Shown piece after piece: positions 34,192-41,935 of a DNA stretch of 64,000 nt. Below the pieces are notes generated by a model. That model saw only the letters and a program-made list of their open reading frames with translations, ran no database searches and was not told where the DNA came from. The stretch covers positions 1 to 64,000 of the forward strand of contig CBFHOK010000001.1 in NCBI GenBank assembly GCA_965657575.1, read 5' to 3'. Position 1 is the first letter of the stretch, and every line of letters starts with the position of its first letter. The stretch comes from CAJXVY01 sp965657575 (GTDB lineage Bacteria > Actinomycetota > Actinomycetes > Actinomycetales > Microbacteriaceae). The position numbers and the translations under genes were made by a program.

Positions 34192-34892
34192 CTGATATCA
34201 GGGCAAATACCGAGTTACCAAGCATTAGAGAATCTGTCACACTTGCAACCTCAGATGGCGAAAAGCTTGTCGGTGAGCTGGCGAGGGCCCACCACCCCAT
34301 TGGAGATGTTTTGCTGTTTTTGCACCCATTACCCACACACGGCGGTTTCATGGACTCACATATCCTCAGAAAGGCTGCCAACAGACTGCCTGATTTGACC
34401 GGAATTAGTGTTTTTAGATTCAACACTCGCGGCACAGAGTCCCCGAATGGGAAATCCACCGGAGAATTTGACGGTGGTAATGCCGAACAGTTTGATTTGC
34501 AGGCAGCGTTTGAGTTCCTCCGGCCACAATTCGAAAGAGTCTGGTTGGTTGGATGGTCTTTTGGAACAGAGTTGGTTTTGAAATATGGCTGGCAGTATGA
34601 AATCGCTGGAGCTGTTTTACTATCGCCTCCTTTGCATAGAACCAGCAACGAAGAGCTTTTGCGCTGGAATGGTGTTCATGTCCCACTAGTCGCGCTGATC
34701 CCTGAATTTGATGATTTCTTGACAGAGGGTCCAGCGCGAGAGAAATTTTCAGTCATCAACGACATTGATATTCAGGTTGTTGAGGGAGCCAAGCATCTTT
34801 GGGTTGGCGAGACCTATACAAGAGAAGTGTTGAACAGAATAGTTGCGCTGATCAGCCCTGAAAAGTCTCCGCTACCGACTGAGGTCAGCTAG
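34188..34892 (+). CDS. alpha/beta hydrolase family protein
   Basis: A 234-residue hydrolase. FLHPLPTHGGFMDSHI near residues 43-58 resembles the oxyanion region, FRFNTRGTESPNG follows, and VGWSFGTELVLK is the nucleophile elbow (GxSxG with Ser). GAKHLWVGE near the C-terminus fits the catalytic His. This matches the small KANL3/Tex30- or YqiA-like hydrolases rather than lipases. TTG 34188 is preceded by GGGGAG and overlaps the upstream stop. The substrate is unknown. The convergent AI-2E gene shares the CTAG at its 3' end. Confidence 0.8.
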   Translation: MTDIRANTELPSIRESVTLATSDGEKLVGELARAHHPIGDVLLFLHPLPTHGGFMDSHILRKAANRLPDLTGISVFRFNTRGTESPNGKSTGEFDGGNAEQFDLQAAFEFLRPQFERVWLVGWSFGTELVLKYGWQYEIAGAVLLSPPLHRTSNEELLRWNGVHVPLVALIPEFDDFLTEGPAREKFSVINDIDIQVVEGAKHLWVGETYTREVLNRIVALISPEKSPLPTEVS

Positions 34893-35944
34893 CGCATTTG
34901 TTGTCTTGGGATCCAGACCTCGCGCAGGATGATGATCACACTGGCAGCCACTGGAATTGCCACGAGTGCTCCGAGCACTCCAAGCAGGGTTCCTCCTAGC
35001 AAAGCAGCAATCACCACGATTGGAGCTGGGACGCTGACTGCTTTTTTCATAATTCTTGGAGAGATTAGATAAGCCTCTAGTTGCAGGTAGACGAGGTAGT
35101 AAATAATCAGGGTGATTGCCGTAGTGGTCGAATCGGTCAGCGAGACCAGTGTTACCAGGGCCGCTGCCGTGATTGGTCCAACTAAAGGAATCAGTGCGAG
35201 CACGAAGCTAACACTTGCTAAAAGCAGAGCAAATGGAGCGCTGATAATTGAAAGGAAAATGAATGCTGCTAGGGCGTGGATGAATGCAACGGTGACCTGA
35301 GCGCTAACCCATTTACCTACACTCCCAACAACCTGCTCGGTTATCTCTGAGAACCTGTCTCTTTTGGAAGCCGGAACCATTTTGTAGCTGAATTCTTTGA
35401 GTTGCTGAAGAGATGCCATCAGATAAAGAGTCAGAATAACAACGATGATGAATCCAAAGAGTCCGTTTATGATTCCTAGCCCCACCTGCAATACTCCACC
35501 AAGCAGCTCCGACCAGTTGGCGGTATCCGACAGATACTCCGCAACTTGGGTTAGAGAGCCAGAGATAACTCCGCCAACCTGCCGGTCAAAATCGTTAATT
35601 AGATCCAGGTCAATGAGTCCGCTGACAATTGCTGGCGCCGAGAGCACCAAGTTATTTGCCTCACGGATGACAGTCGGGATTATGTTGATAAGCAGCAAAG
35701 TCAGTAGCCCAACAAATCCAACTGCCACTACCGCAACCGAAGCCCACCGAGGCAGCCCCCGCTTGTCAATCCAGTTGACCATTGGTTCCAGGCCTAGGGC
35801 AATAAAAAGTGCTGCTGCTATGTAGGTGATGACCGTTGCAGTGGTTGCAAATGCGCCTCCTATAAGCAGCGCCAAGAGCACACCAAGACCCCCAAGCAAG
35901 CCCAAGCTGAAGGCATTGCCGACTCGGAGGTTGTTAATCTGCAT
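34889..35944 (-). CDS. AI-2E family transporter (UPF0118)
   Basis: A 351-residue membrane protein with about eight helices. Characteristic parts include AALFIALGLEPMVNWIDKRG, IIVVILTLYLMASLQQLKEF (the family is defined by the region around here) and LLGGTLLGVLGALVAIPVAA at the C-terminus. Members range from autoinducer exporters to Na+/H+ antiporters (TqsA, YdgG, PerM-like), so the solute is unclear. The start is taken as ATG 35944, behind AAGGAAGGAA, overlapping the coiled-coil gene by 11 bp. Confidence 0.85.
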   Translation of the reverse strand: MQINNLRVGNAFSLGLLGGLGVLLALLIGGAFATTATVITYIAAALFIALGLEPMVNWIDKRGLPRWASVAVVAVGFVGLLTLLLINIIPTVIREANNLVLSAPAIVSGLIDLDLINDFDRQVGGVISGSLTQVAEYLSDTANWSELLGGVLQVGLGIINGLFGFIIVVILTLYLMASLQQLKEFSYKMVPASKRDRFSEITEQVVGSVGKWVSAQVTVAFIHALAAFIFLSIISAPFALLLASVSFVLALIPLVGPITAAALVTLVSLTDSTTTAITLIIYYLVYLQLEAYLISPRIMKKAVSVPAPIVVIAALLGGTLLGVLGALVAIPVAASVIIILREVWIPRQQMR

Positions 35945-37028
35945 CGATTCCTTCCTTTGAGCTGACATCAATCTCTGAAAGCTTCTGCTTGAGACTATAG
36001 ATGTATTGTTCGATGCTATCGCTCTGCTGCGTCAATTTCCGCAGTTTCGCGGCTTGTTCTTTTTCTGTCCGTCTAAATTTCTCATTTGCTGAAGCCTCAA
36101 TCTCAGCTGCTTGTAGCTCGGCTTTGTGCACAATTGCCTCTGCTTTTTCTCTAGCAATCTCGACTTGCTTTTGGTTTTCAGTGACTGCTGCCATCTCCAG
36201 GGTTTCAATTTCAAAAAGCAGCCTTTTTTTGGTTGCCAAAAGATCATTCACATTTTGTTGAGCCGATGCCACGAACTCTTGGGCCTCATGCATTGCCTCA
36301 TCAGCCTTCTGCTTGAAATTCGCCTCAGCGTTTTTGTTCTGATCTGCAATCAATTTTTCAATCTCAGCCAGTTTTGTCTTGCCGACCAGTTGCTCCGCAT
36401 CCTTTGGCGACAATTTTTCAAGTTCAGAAAGCTTCAGATTCGCAAGCTCTTGGTCCAGTTCGGCTTTTTGTAGTGCCAATTCCCGCTTGGCTCTCATCCT
36501 CATTCCTGCAACCTCGGTTGCAGCTTGCCCTCTTAGTCTGCCAGCTTCTTTTTCAGCTTCTTTGACGATGCCCAAGGCATGCTCTTTGGCACGCTCCAAA
36601 ACCTCTGTAGCTTCAAGTTGACTGGACTGAGTCCAGGCTTTAGCACGCTTTTCAGCATCCTTGATTGTTTTTGTATACTCAGCCTCTAGCTGCTCTCTTC
36701 TTTGTTGCAGTTCTTCTTCAAGGCTTTGCTGACGATCTTCCAATTCAGCATTCTTCTCGCTGACTAAATTGGTCGCTATCTGCTCCGCGTCACTGAGAAT
36801 CCTGCTTGCCTGGGCGCCAAGCGAGGAATAATCAGGTCGTTGCATGAACGAAAGACGCTCAAGCGCATCTTCGTGGGCGACCTTCAGCTCCTTCAGCTCG
36901 GCAACTATTTCTTGGTTGCGAGAGGAGAGTCTGACTATCTCAGCGTTTAGTCTTTTCAGCTCGCTGTCGACCTGATCTTTGTCGTAACCGCGTACGCTTG
37001 AATCGAATCTGCTATTCGCCTGCGACAA
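35934..37028 (-). CDS. DivIVA-like coiled-coil protein
   Basis: A 364-residue soluble protein, almost entirely heptad-rich coiled coil (about residues 20-350) with high Glu, Lys, Ala and Gln. The N-terminus NSRFDSSVRGYDKDQVDSEL contains the DivIVA-type GYDxxQVD membrane-targeting motif. I chose TTG 37028 because AGGAG precedes it at 7 bases; the frame continues to 37136 through the divergent promoter region. A role as polar or septal scaffold (Wag31-like) is an inference. Overlaps the AI-2E gene at its 3' end. Confidence 0.65.
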   Translation of the reverse strand: MSQANSRFDSSVRGYDKDQVDSELKRLNAEIVRLSSRNQEIVAELKELKVAHEDALERLSFMQRPDYSSLGAQASRILSDAEQIATNLVSEKNAELEDRQQSLEEELQQRREQLEAEYTKTIKDAEKRAKAWTQSSQLEATEVLERAKEHALGIVKEAEKEAGRLRGQAATEVAGMRMRAKRELALQKAELDQELANLKLSELEKLSPKDAEQLVGKTKLAEIEKLIADQNKNAEANFKQKADEAMHEAQEFVASAQQNVNDLLATKKRLLFEIETLEMAAVTENQKQVEIAREKAEAIVHKAELQAAEIEASANEKFRRTEKEQAAKLRKLTQQSDSIEQYIYSLKQKLSEIDVSSKEGIDAD

Positions 37029-37090
37029 GTTTTCACTCCTGGTTAGTAAAATGCTTCGAGCTAGCCAAAGTCTAGCGGGAATGGTGCCAA
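37029..37090. promoter_or_regulatory. divergent control region with inverted repeat
   Basis: 62 bp between the coiled-coil gene (minus) and the membrane/lipoprotein gene (plus). GCTAG (37060-37064) and CTAGC (37072-37076) form an inverted repeat with 7 bp spacer, overlapping where both promoters must lie. Operator function is conjecture. Confidence 0.25.
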
Positions 37091-38794
37091 ATGAGATTTC
37101 TAGCTGCAGCGCTGGTGTTTCTGCTGTCAACTGCAAGTTTGCTCTACGGGGTTGCGATGCAGACCATTTGGGCTCCTGAAACCGAGGTTAGGCACTCTCT
37201 AAACCTCGATGAGAGCAGCAAGTACGCACTCATAGAACCTGAACTAATCGGCTCTTACGCAGAAAAGGTTGATATTCGGATTGTCGGTGACGGATCGGTG
37301 AGTCTGATCTCGGGTAGGGAGAGCGACTTGCGAGCTTGGCTTGACGGGACAGACTGGGCTTTACCATCGCTATTAGTGAACCCCGCCCAAGAGTCATCAA
37401 ATTTGATTAGAAGAAATTTCTCGGGAGACAATCCGCCGAATTCCATTTCTGGTTTCGATGTTTTCATTTCCGAGGAGAGGGCTAACAGAGTAATGGAGCA
37501 GACTCTCTCCTATCAGCCAGGCATCGGGTATGTAATTGCCTCAGACGGAGTCAACCCCGTTCCCAGTTCTTTGACCCTGACCTGGCAGGTTGAGCCTCCC
37601 GAGATCGCGTCTGGACCTTTTTTGGTGGCGAGTGTGCTGGGTTATGCCCTGAGTTTGATTACTCTGGTGTATGCAATCAGGAAGCAGAACTTTAGACCTA
37701 GAAGGTCTGGCCCCAAACTTCCAAAGCCACCTTCTTATCGCAAAACGCTCTCTTCAAAGCTTTCAAATCCAGCTCCGAAAAAGCGAGGCAGAAGAGCTAA
37801 GTTCGTAGCGATTGGCCTCTCATCGGTAGTTCTGGCCGGTTGTGCACCGCAGTACCCAGATCCCTCCTTGACCCCTACTCCTCCAGAAGAGGTTTCGGTT
37901 CCGAGTTTGAACGCGGTTCAGTTTGAGAGCATTCTCGATGACATTGTTCAGGCTACCCAGGAAGGTGATGAGTCTAGGAACAGAGAGGTTTTGGACAGCA
38001 GGGTTGCAGGCCCAAGCCTGGTCTTCAGAAACTCTTTTTACACACTTTTAAATCGATCTGATGAGATCCAGCCACCGAAACCAATCAGCAATCAATTGCA
38101 ATTGGCTTTGCCATCAAAGACCGAAACTTGGCCAAGGGTGGCAATGATGGTTGTCGGTGAGGGAACAGTTGAATCACCACTTCAAGCTTTGTTTATCCGT
38201 CAAGAGTCGGTCAGAGCCAACTATCAGCTTTGGTACAACATAGAACTACTTCCAGGAATTGAGTTTCCAGAGGTGCCGGCTTTGGAAGCAGGTTCGGCGC
38301 CAATCACCGGAGACAGTGGATTTTTGAATTACAAAGTCAGCGGATTGGTGCCAGCTGTAGGTGATTTGGTTGACTTTGGCCTGGATTCTGTCGCAGTCAG
38401 CGTGATGGATCCAAATAATCAATACATAACCCAGGCAAGCGACAATTTGCTGGCGCTGAGAAACTCGCTGGAAAATGCCATCATCGAAACCGACCACGAA
38501 CTGGGTGATGAAAACATCATTCAAATGGCAACAACCGATGCCGGTGCTCTGGTCGCATTTTTCATGATTGACCAGACCCAGATAGCACCAACCGAGATTG
38601 CCGAGGCAATTGCTGTTGAGCCTGGCCCAGAACAGGTGCTACTTGGAAGTGAAGCGAGTGCCACCGGTGTTGAAACCAGATACGGGACAATGCTTTTAGC
38701 TCACATCCCAGCAGCCCAGTCAGAGCGTCGGGTTAGGATTTTGGGGGCATCGCAAGTATTGCTAAGCGTGTCCAGATTGGAAGGCGATGAGTAA
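37091..38794 (+). CDS. membrane protein fused to lipoprotein-like domain (internal lipobox)
   Basis: A 567-residue protein not assigned to a named family. Residues 1-22 form a signal anchor, ~23-174 an extracytoplasmic domain, ~175-196 a second helix (FLVASVLGYALSLITLVYAI), and 198-237 a strongly basic cytoplasmic linker. Residues 238-250 form a third hydrophobic segment ending VVLAGC, with Cys251 followed by APQYPDPS. This is a textbook lipoprotein signal peptide placed in the middle of a protein. Residues 252-567 are a second extracytoplasmic region rich in polar strands. No in-frame ATG, GTG or TTG lies in the basic linker to start a separate lipoprotein. Overlaps the next gene by 8 bp. 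Confidence 0.7.
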   Translation: MRFLAAALVFLLSTASLLYGVAMQTIWAPETEVRHSLNLDESSKYALIEPELIGSYAEKVDIRIVGDGSVSLISGRESDLRAWLDGTDWALPSLLVNPAQESSNLIRRNFSGDNPPNSISGFDVFISEERANRVMEQTLSYQPGIGYVIASDGVNPVPSSLTLTWQVEPPEIASGPFLVASVLGYALSLITLVYAIRKQNFRPRRSGPKLPKPPSYRKTLSSKLSNPAPKKRGRRAKFVAIGLSSVVLAGCAPQYPDPSLTPTPPEEVSVPSLNAVQFESILDDIVQATQEGDESRNREVLDSRVAGPSLVFRNSFYTLLNRSDEIQPPKPISNQLQLALPSKTETWPRVAMMVVGEGTVESPLQALFIRQESVRANYQLWYNIELLPGIEFPEVPALEAGSAPITGDSGFLNYKVSGLVPAVGDLVDFGLDSVAVSVMDPNNQYITQASDNLLALRNSLENAIIETDHELGDENIIQMATTDAGALVAFFMIDQTQIAPTEIAEAIAVEPGPEQVLLGSEASATGVETRYGTMLLAHIPAAQSERRVRILGASQVLLSVSRLEGDE

Positions 38795-39617
38795 TTTAGC
38801 CGGCGGCCAAGATCTTTCAGGTCTCGGAAAAGGTGACAGGGCCTACCCTCCCTTTACAGTTGCTGATGAATCAAAACTGAGGGAATACATCGAGCTATCA
38901 AACCAGCTGCCAATTTTGGTTTTGTTTAGCGCAAACGACTCAGAGGACCTCAAATCCAAGCTTTCTGGGTTTGTTTCAGAAGCTGGTGGCAGGCTTTTGG
39001 GGCTGGAAATTGACATCAACAGCCAACCTCAGTTGGCTCAGGCTTTCGGAGTCTCACAAACTCCAACCGTTGTTGCACTGCTATCGGGCCAACCGGCACC
39101 GCTGTTCCAAGGAGACCAGCCAGAGCAACAAATATCGGGTGTCATCAATCAACTTTTGCAGGCAGCTGTTCAAAACGGAGTGAGTGGATCGGTAAAACTG
39201 GGCGAGGAGCAAAAGCCAAACCTATCTGGCTTGGTTGCTGAGCTTATTTCTCAGGGCAATCTTGATGCAGCCGAGGTGGAGTTGGAGAAAGCTTTGCAGC
39301 TGGAGCCAAACGATGAGCAATTGCTTTCAATGAAGCGCCAGATAGAACTTATGAAGCGCATGGGTGGGGTTGATCTATCGGGGGCAATGGAGATTGATAG
39401 CGATGACCCCGACCAGTTGCGCATCAAATCCGATGCCCTGCTGGTTCACGGAGATGCGCAAGCGGCGCTAGATAATCTTTTGGATAAGTTTTTAGCTGCC
39501 GCAGAAGAGGATCGCGAAAAGCTTAGAAATCACTTGCTCGAACTGTTTGAGCTGATAGGAAACAGTGACCCACTGGTTTTGAAAGCCAGGGCGCGTCTTG
39601 CCAGCATGCTGTTTTAG
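38787..39617 (+). CDS. thioredoxin-fold TPR protein (CnoX/YbbN-like)
   Basis: A 276-residue cytoplasmic protein. The N-terminal thioredoxin fold (residues ~28-125, LPILVLFSANDSED, AFGVSQTPTVVALLSGQP with the cis-Pro) lacks the CxxC pair. The C-terminal part has TPR-like helices (AELISQGNLDAAEVELEKAL, LEPNDEQLL, HGDAQAALDNLLDKF). This matches actinobacterial tetratricopeptide thioredoxins related to the holdase co-chaperone CnoX. It overlaps the preceding membrane protein gene; a cysteine desulfurase follows by 9 bp. Confidence 0.85.
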   Translation: MSNLAGGQDLSGLGKGDRAYPPFTVADESKLREYIELSNQLPILVLFSANDSEDLKSKLSGFVSEAGGRLLGLEIDINSQPQLAQAFGVSQTPTVVALLSGQPAPLFQGDQPEQQISGVINQLLQAAVQNGVSGSVKLGEEQKPNLSGLVAELISQGNLDAAEVELEKALQLEPNDEQLLSMKRQIELMKRMGGVDLSGAMEIDSDDPDQLRIKSDALLVHGDAQAALDNLLDKFLAAAEEDREKLRNHLLELFELIGNSDPLVLKARARLASMLF

Positions 39618-39626
39618 TCTTAGACC

Positions 39627-40796
39627 ATGAAAGTTTTTCTGGACCACGCATCAACGACGCCGTTACGGGCGGTTGCCAAAGAGGCGATGATGCGAGGGTT
39701 TGAGGTTTCTGCAAATCCATCATCGGTTCACTCACTCGGTCAATACACACGCAGCTTGCTAGAAGACGCCAGAGACTCGATTGCTAAGTCTTTAGATTGC
39801 AATCGCAGTGAGGTTATTTTCAACTCTGGTGGAACTGAGAGTGATAACCAAGCAATCAAAGGTCTTTTCTGGGAGCGCAATAAACAAAAAACCCGGAAGG
39901 TTGTTATCAGTGCAAAAACTGAACACCATGCAGTTTTAGACACCGTGGAGTGGCTTGAAAAACATGAGGGCGCGGAGGTTATCTGGATTGATGTCGACAG
40001 CCTAGGTCGATTGGATTACAGGCAACTTGAGGATGTTATCAATTCAAGGACAGATGAAATCGCGGTGATTTCGTTGATGTGGGCAAACAACGAAACGGGA
40101 GTTATTACTGACATTCCCAGAGTGTGTTCAATGGCTAATGCTCGCGGCATCCCGGTTCATTCGGATGCAATCGCAGCCGCCGGTCACATGCCAATTAGCT
40201 TCAAAGAATCGGGGCTTGCTGCAATGACAGTCAGCGGTCATAAGCTTGGCGCTCCAATCGGGGTTGCGGTATTGATTGTTGGTCGTGCGGTGAAACTGGA
40301 ATCACTGGTTCATGGGGGAGGTCAAGAGCGTGCAATGCGTTCGGGAACCATGAACTATCCACTGGCAATGGCCTTTGCGGCAGCTCTTGAGGAAGCAACC
40401 AAAGAGCTTGGCTGGCGAGAGAGGCAACTGGGTCAACTGAGAGACCATTTGGAGACCGAGGTGAAGAAACTTATCCCAGAGGTTGAGATAACCACTCTGG
40501 GCGCTGACAGACTGCCTGATAATTCACACATGATTTTCTCTGGCTGCCAAGGGGACTCTTTATTGTTTTTGCTCGACATTGCCGGAGTTGAGGTCAGCAC
40601 TGGAAGTGCTTGTCAGGCTGGTGTTATCGGCCCCAGCCATGTTTTGTTGGCAATGGGCAAAACTGAAGAAGAAGCCAATGGTTGTCTTCGGATCACTCTT
40701 GGTTATAACTCCACCAAAGAAGATGTAGATAAGTTTTTAGGTGCAATTTCCGAGGCTTATGTCGGTGCAAAACGCGCGGGTTTGAGTGCCAGGTAG
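39627..40796 (+). CDS. cysteine desulfurase (NifS/IscS type)
   Basis: A 389-residue PLP enzyme that takes sulfur from cysteine for tRNA thiolation and Fe-S clusters. FLDHASTTPLRAVAKEAM, FNSGGTESDNQAIKG, KTEHHAVLDTVEWLE, TVSGHKLGAPIG (PLP lysine) and STGSACQAG (catalytic Cys) are intact. mnmA starts 32 bp downstream, suggesting that this desulfurase supplies MnmA, as in other Actinobacteria. Confidence 0.94.
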   Translation: MKVFLDHASTTPLRAVAKEAMMRGFEVSANPSSVHSLGQYTRSLLEDARDSIAKSLDCNRSEVIFNSGGTESDNQAIKGLFWERNKQKTRKVVISAKTEHHAVLDTVEWLEKHEGAEVIWIDVDSLGRLDYRQLEDVINSRTDEIAVISLMWANNETGVITDIPRVCSMANARGIPVHSDAIAAAGHMPISFKESGLAAMTVSGHKLGAPIGVAVLIVGRAVKLESLVHGGGQERAMRSGTMNYPLAMAFAAALEEATKELGWRERQLGQLRDHLETEVKKLIPEVEITTLGADRLPDNSHMIFSGCQGDSLLFLLDIAGVEVSTGSACQAGVIGPSHVLLAMGKTEEEANGCLRITLGYNSTKEDVDKFLGAISEAYVGAKRAGLSAR

Positions 40797-40828
40797 TTAT
40801 TTAGCAAATACTTTTTTAGACTACTCAG

Positions 40829-41935
40829 GTGAAAGTTTTAGCAGCGATGAGTGGTGGAGTTGATTCTGCCGTAGCGGCAGCCCGTGCGGTGGAGGCAGGA
40901 CACGATGTTGTTGGTGTCCATCTAGCACTCTCCCGGATGCCTGGGACTCTAAGAACCGGCTCCAGAGGTTGTTGCACCATCGAAGATTCAATGGATGCTC
41001 AGCGGGCATCGAACAAACTTGGAATCCCTTTTTATGTTTGGGATTTTTCAGAAAGATTTAAGCAAGACGTAGTCGATGACTTCATTGCTGAGTATGCAGC
41101 TGGAAGGACCCCTAACCCCTGTATGCGATGCAACGAAAGAATCAAGTTTGCAGCCCTTTTAGAAAAAGCCTTGGCACTCGGGTTTGATGCGATCTGTACT
41201 GGTCACTACGCATCAGTTGAATATGACGAAAACGGAAACCCCGAACTTCACAGATCGCTGGAGATGGCAAAGGACCAAAGTTATGTTCTGGGTGTATTGA
41301 CCACAGAGCAGCTGCAGCATGCAATCTTTCCCCTTGGCAAAACGGCCAGCAAGGAGCTGATTCGAGCAGAGGCCGATAGTAGGGGTCTAAGTGTTGCAAA
41401 AAAGCCTGATAGCTACGACATTTGCTTCATTCCAGAGGGTGACACCAGGGATTGGTTGGGCGACCACCTGCAGGCAGAGCCAGGAAAAATTGTTGATCAA
41501 GATGGCAACGAATTGGCAGAACACGATGGCACCATTGGCTACACCATCGGTCAGCGCAAGGGATTGCGAATTGGAAGACCGGCTGCCGATGGCAAGCCCA
41601 GATACGTTTTGGACATCAGGCCCAAAGAGCGGGAGGTTGTTGTTGGACCTCAAGAAGCACTTCAGATCAGTGAACTAAGCGGTGAGCGCTTTAGTTGGTG
41701 TGGGGTGGGGCCTGAAAATCCTGAGCAGTGGCAGCCGGTTGACTGCCAGGTCAGGGCGCATGGAGATACGGTACCTGCTGAGATGGCAATAATTGACGGT
41801 GAAATGAAGATTCGCCTCACCGAGCCTCTATACGGGGTTGCTCCAGGACAGACAGCCGTTGTTTATCAGGGAACCAGAGTTTTAGGTCAAACCACTATTG
41901 ATCGAACAGTGAGTGCCCAGGCGGCAAATGTCTAA
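40829..41935 (+). CDS. mnmA: tRNA-specific 2-thiouridylase MnmA
   Basis: A 368-residue PP-loop enzyme forming s2U34 in tRNAs for Lys, Glu and Gln. AAMSGGVDSAVAAARA is the ATP pyrophosphatase motif, NPCMRCNERIKF contains the first catalytic Cys, GHYASVEYDE and KKPDSYDICFIPEGDT (second Cys) follow, and the C-terminal barrel is complete. The GTG 40829 start is 32 bp after the desulfurase. Overlaps ligA by 8 bp. Confidence 0.97.
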   Translation: MKVLAAMSGGVDSAVAAARAVEAGHDVVGVHLALSRMPGTLRTGSRGCCTIEDSMDAQRASNKLGIPFYVWDFSERFKQDVVDDFIAEYAAGRTPNPCMRCNERIKFAALLEKALALGFDAICTGHYASVEYDENGNPELHRSLEMAKDQSYVLGVLTTEQLQHAIFPLGKTASKELIRAEADSRGLSVAKKPDSYDICFIPEGDTRDWLGDHLQAEPGKIVDQDGNELAEHDGTIGYTIGQRKGLRIGRPAADGKPRYVLDIRPKEREVVVGPQEALQISELSGERFSWCGVGPENPEQWQPVDCQVRAHGDTVPAEMAIIDGEMKIRLTEPLYGVAPGQTAVVYQGTRVLGQTTIDRTVSAQAANV

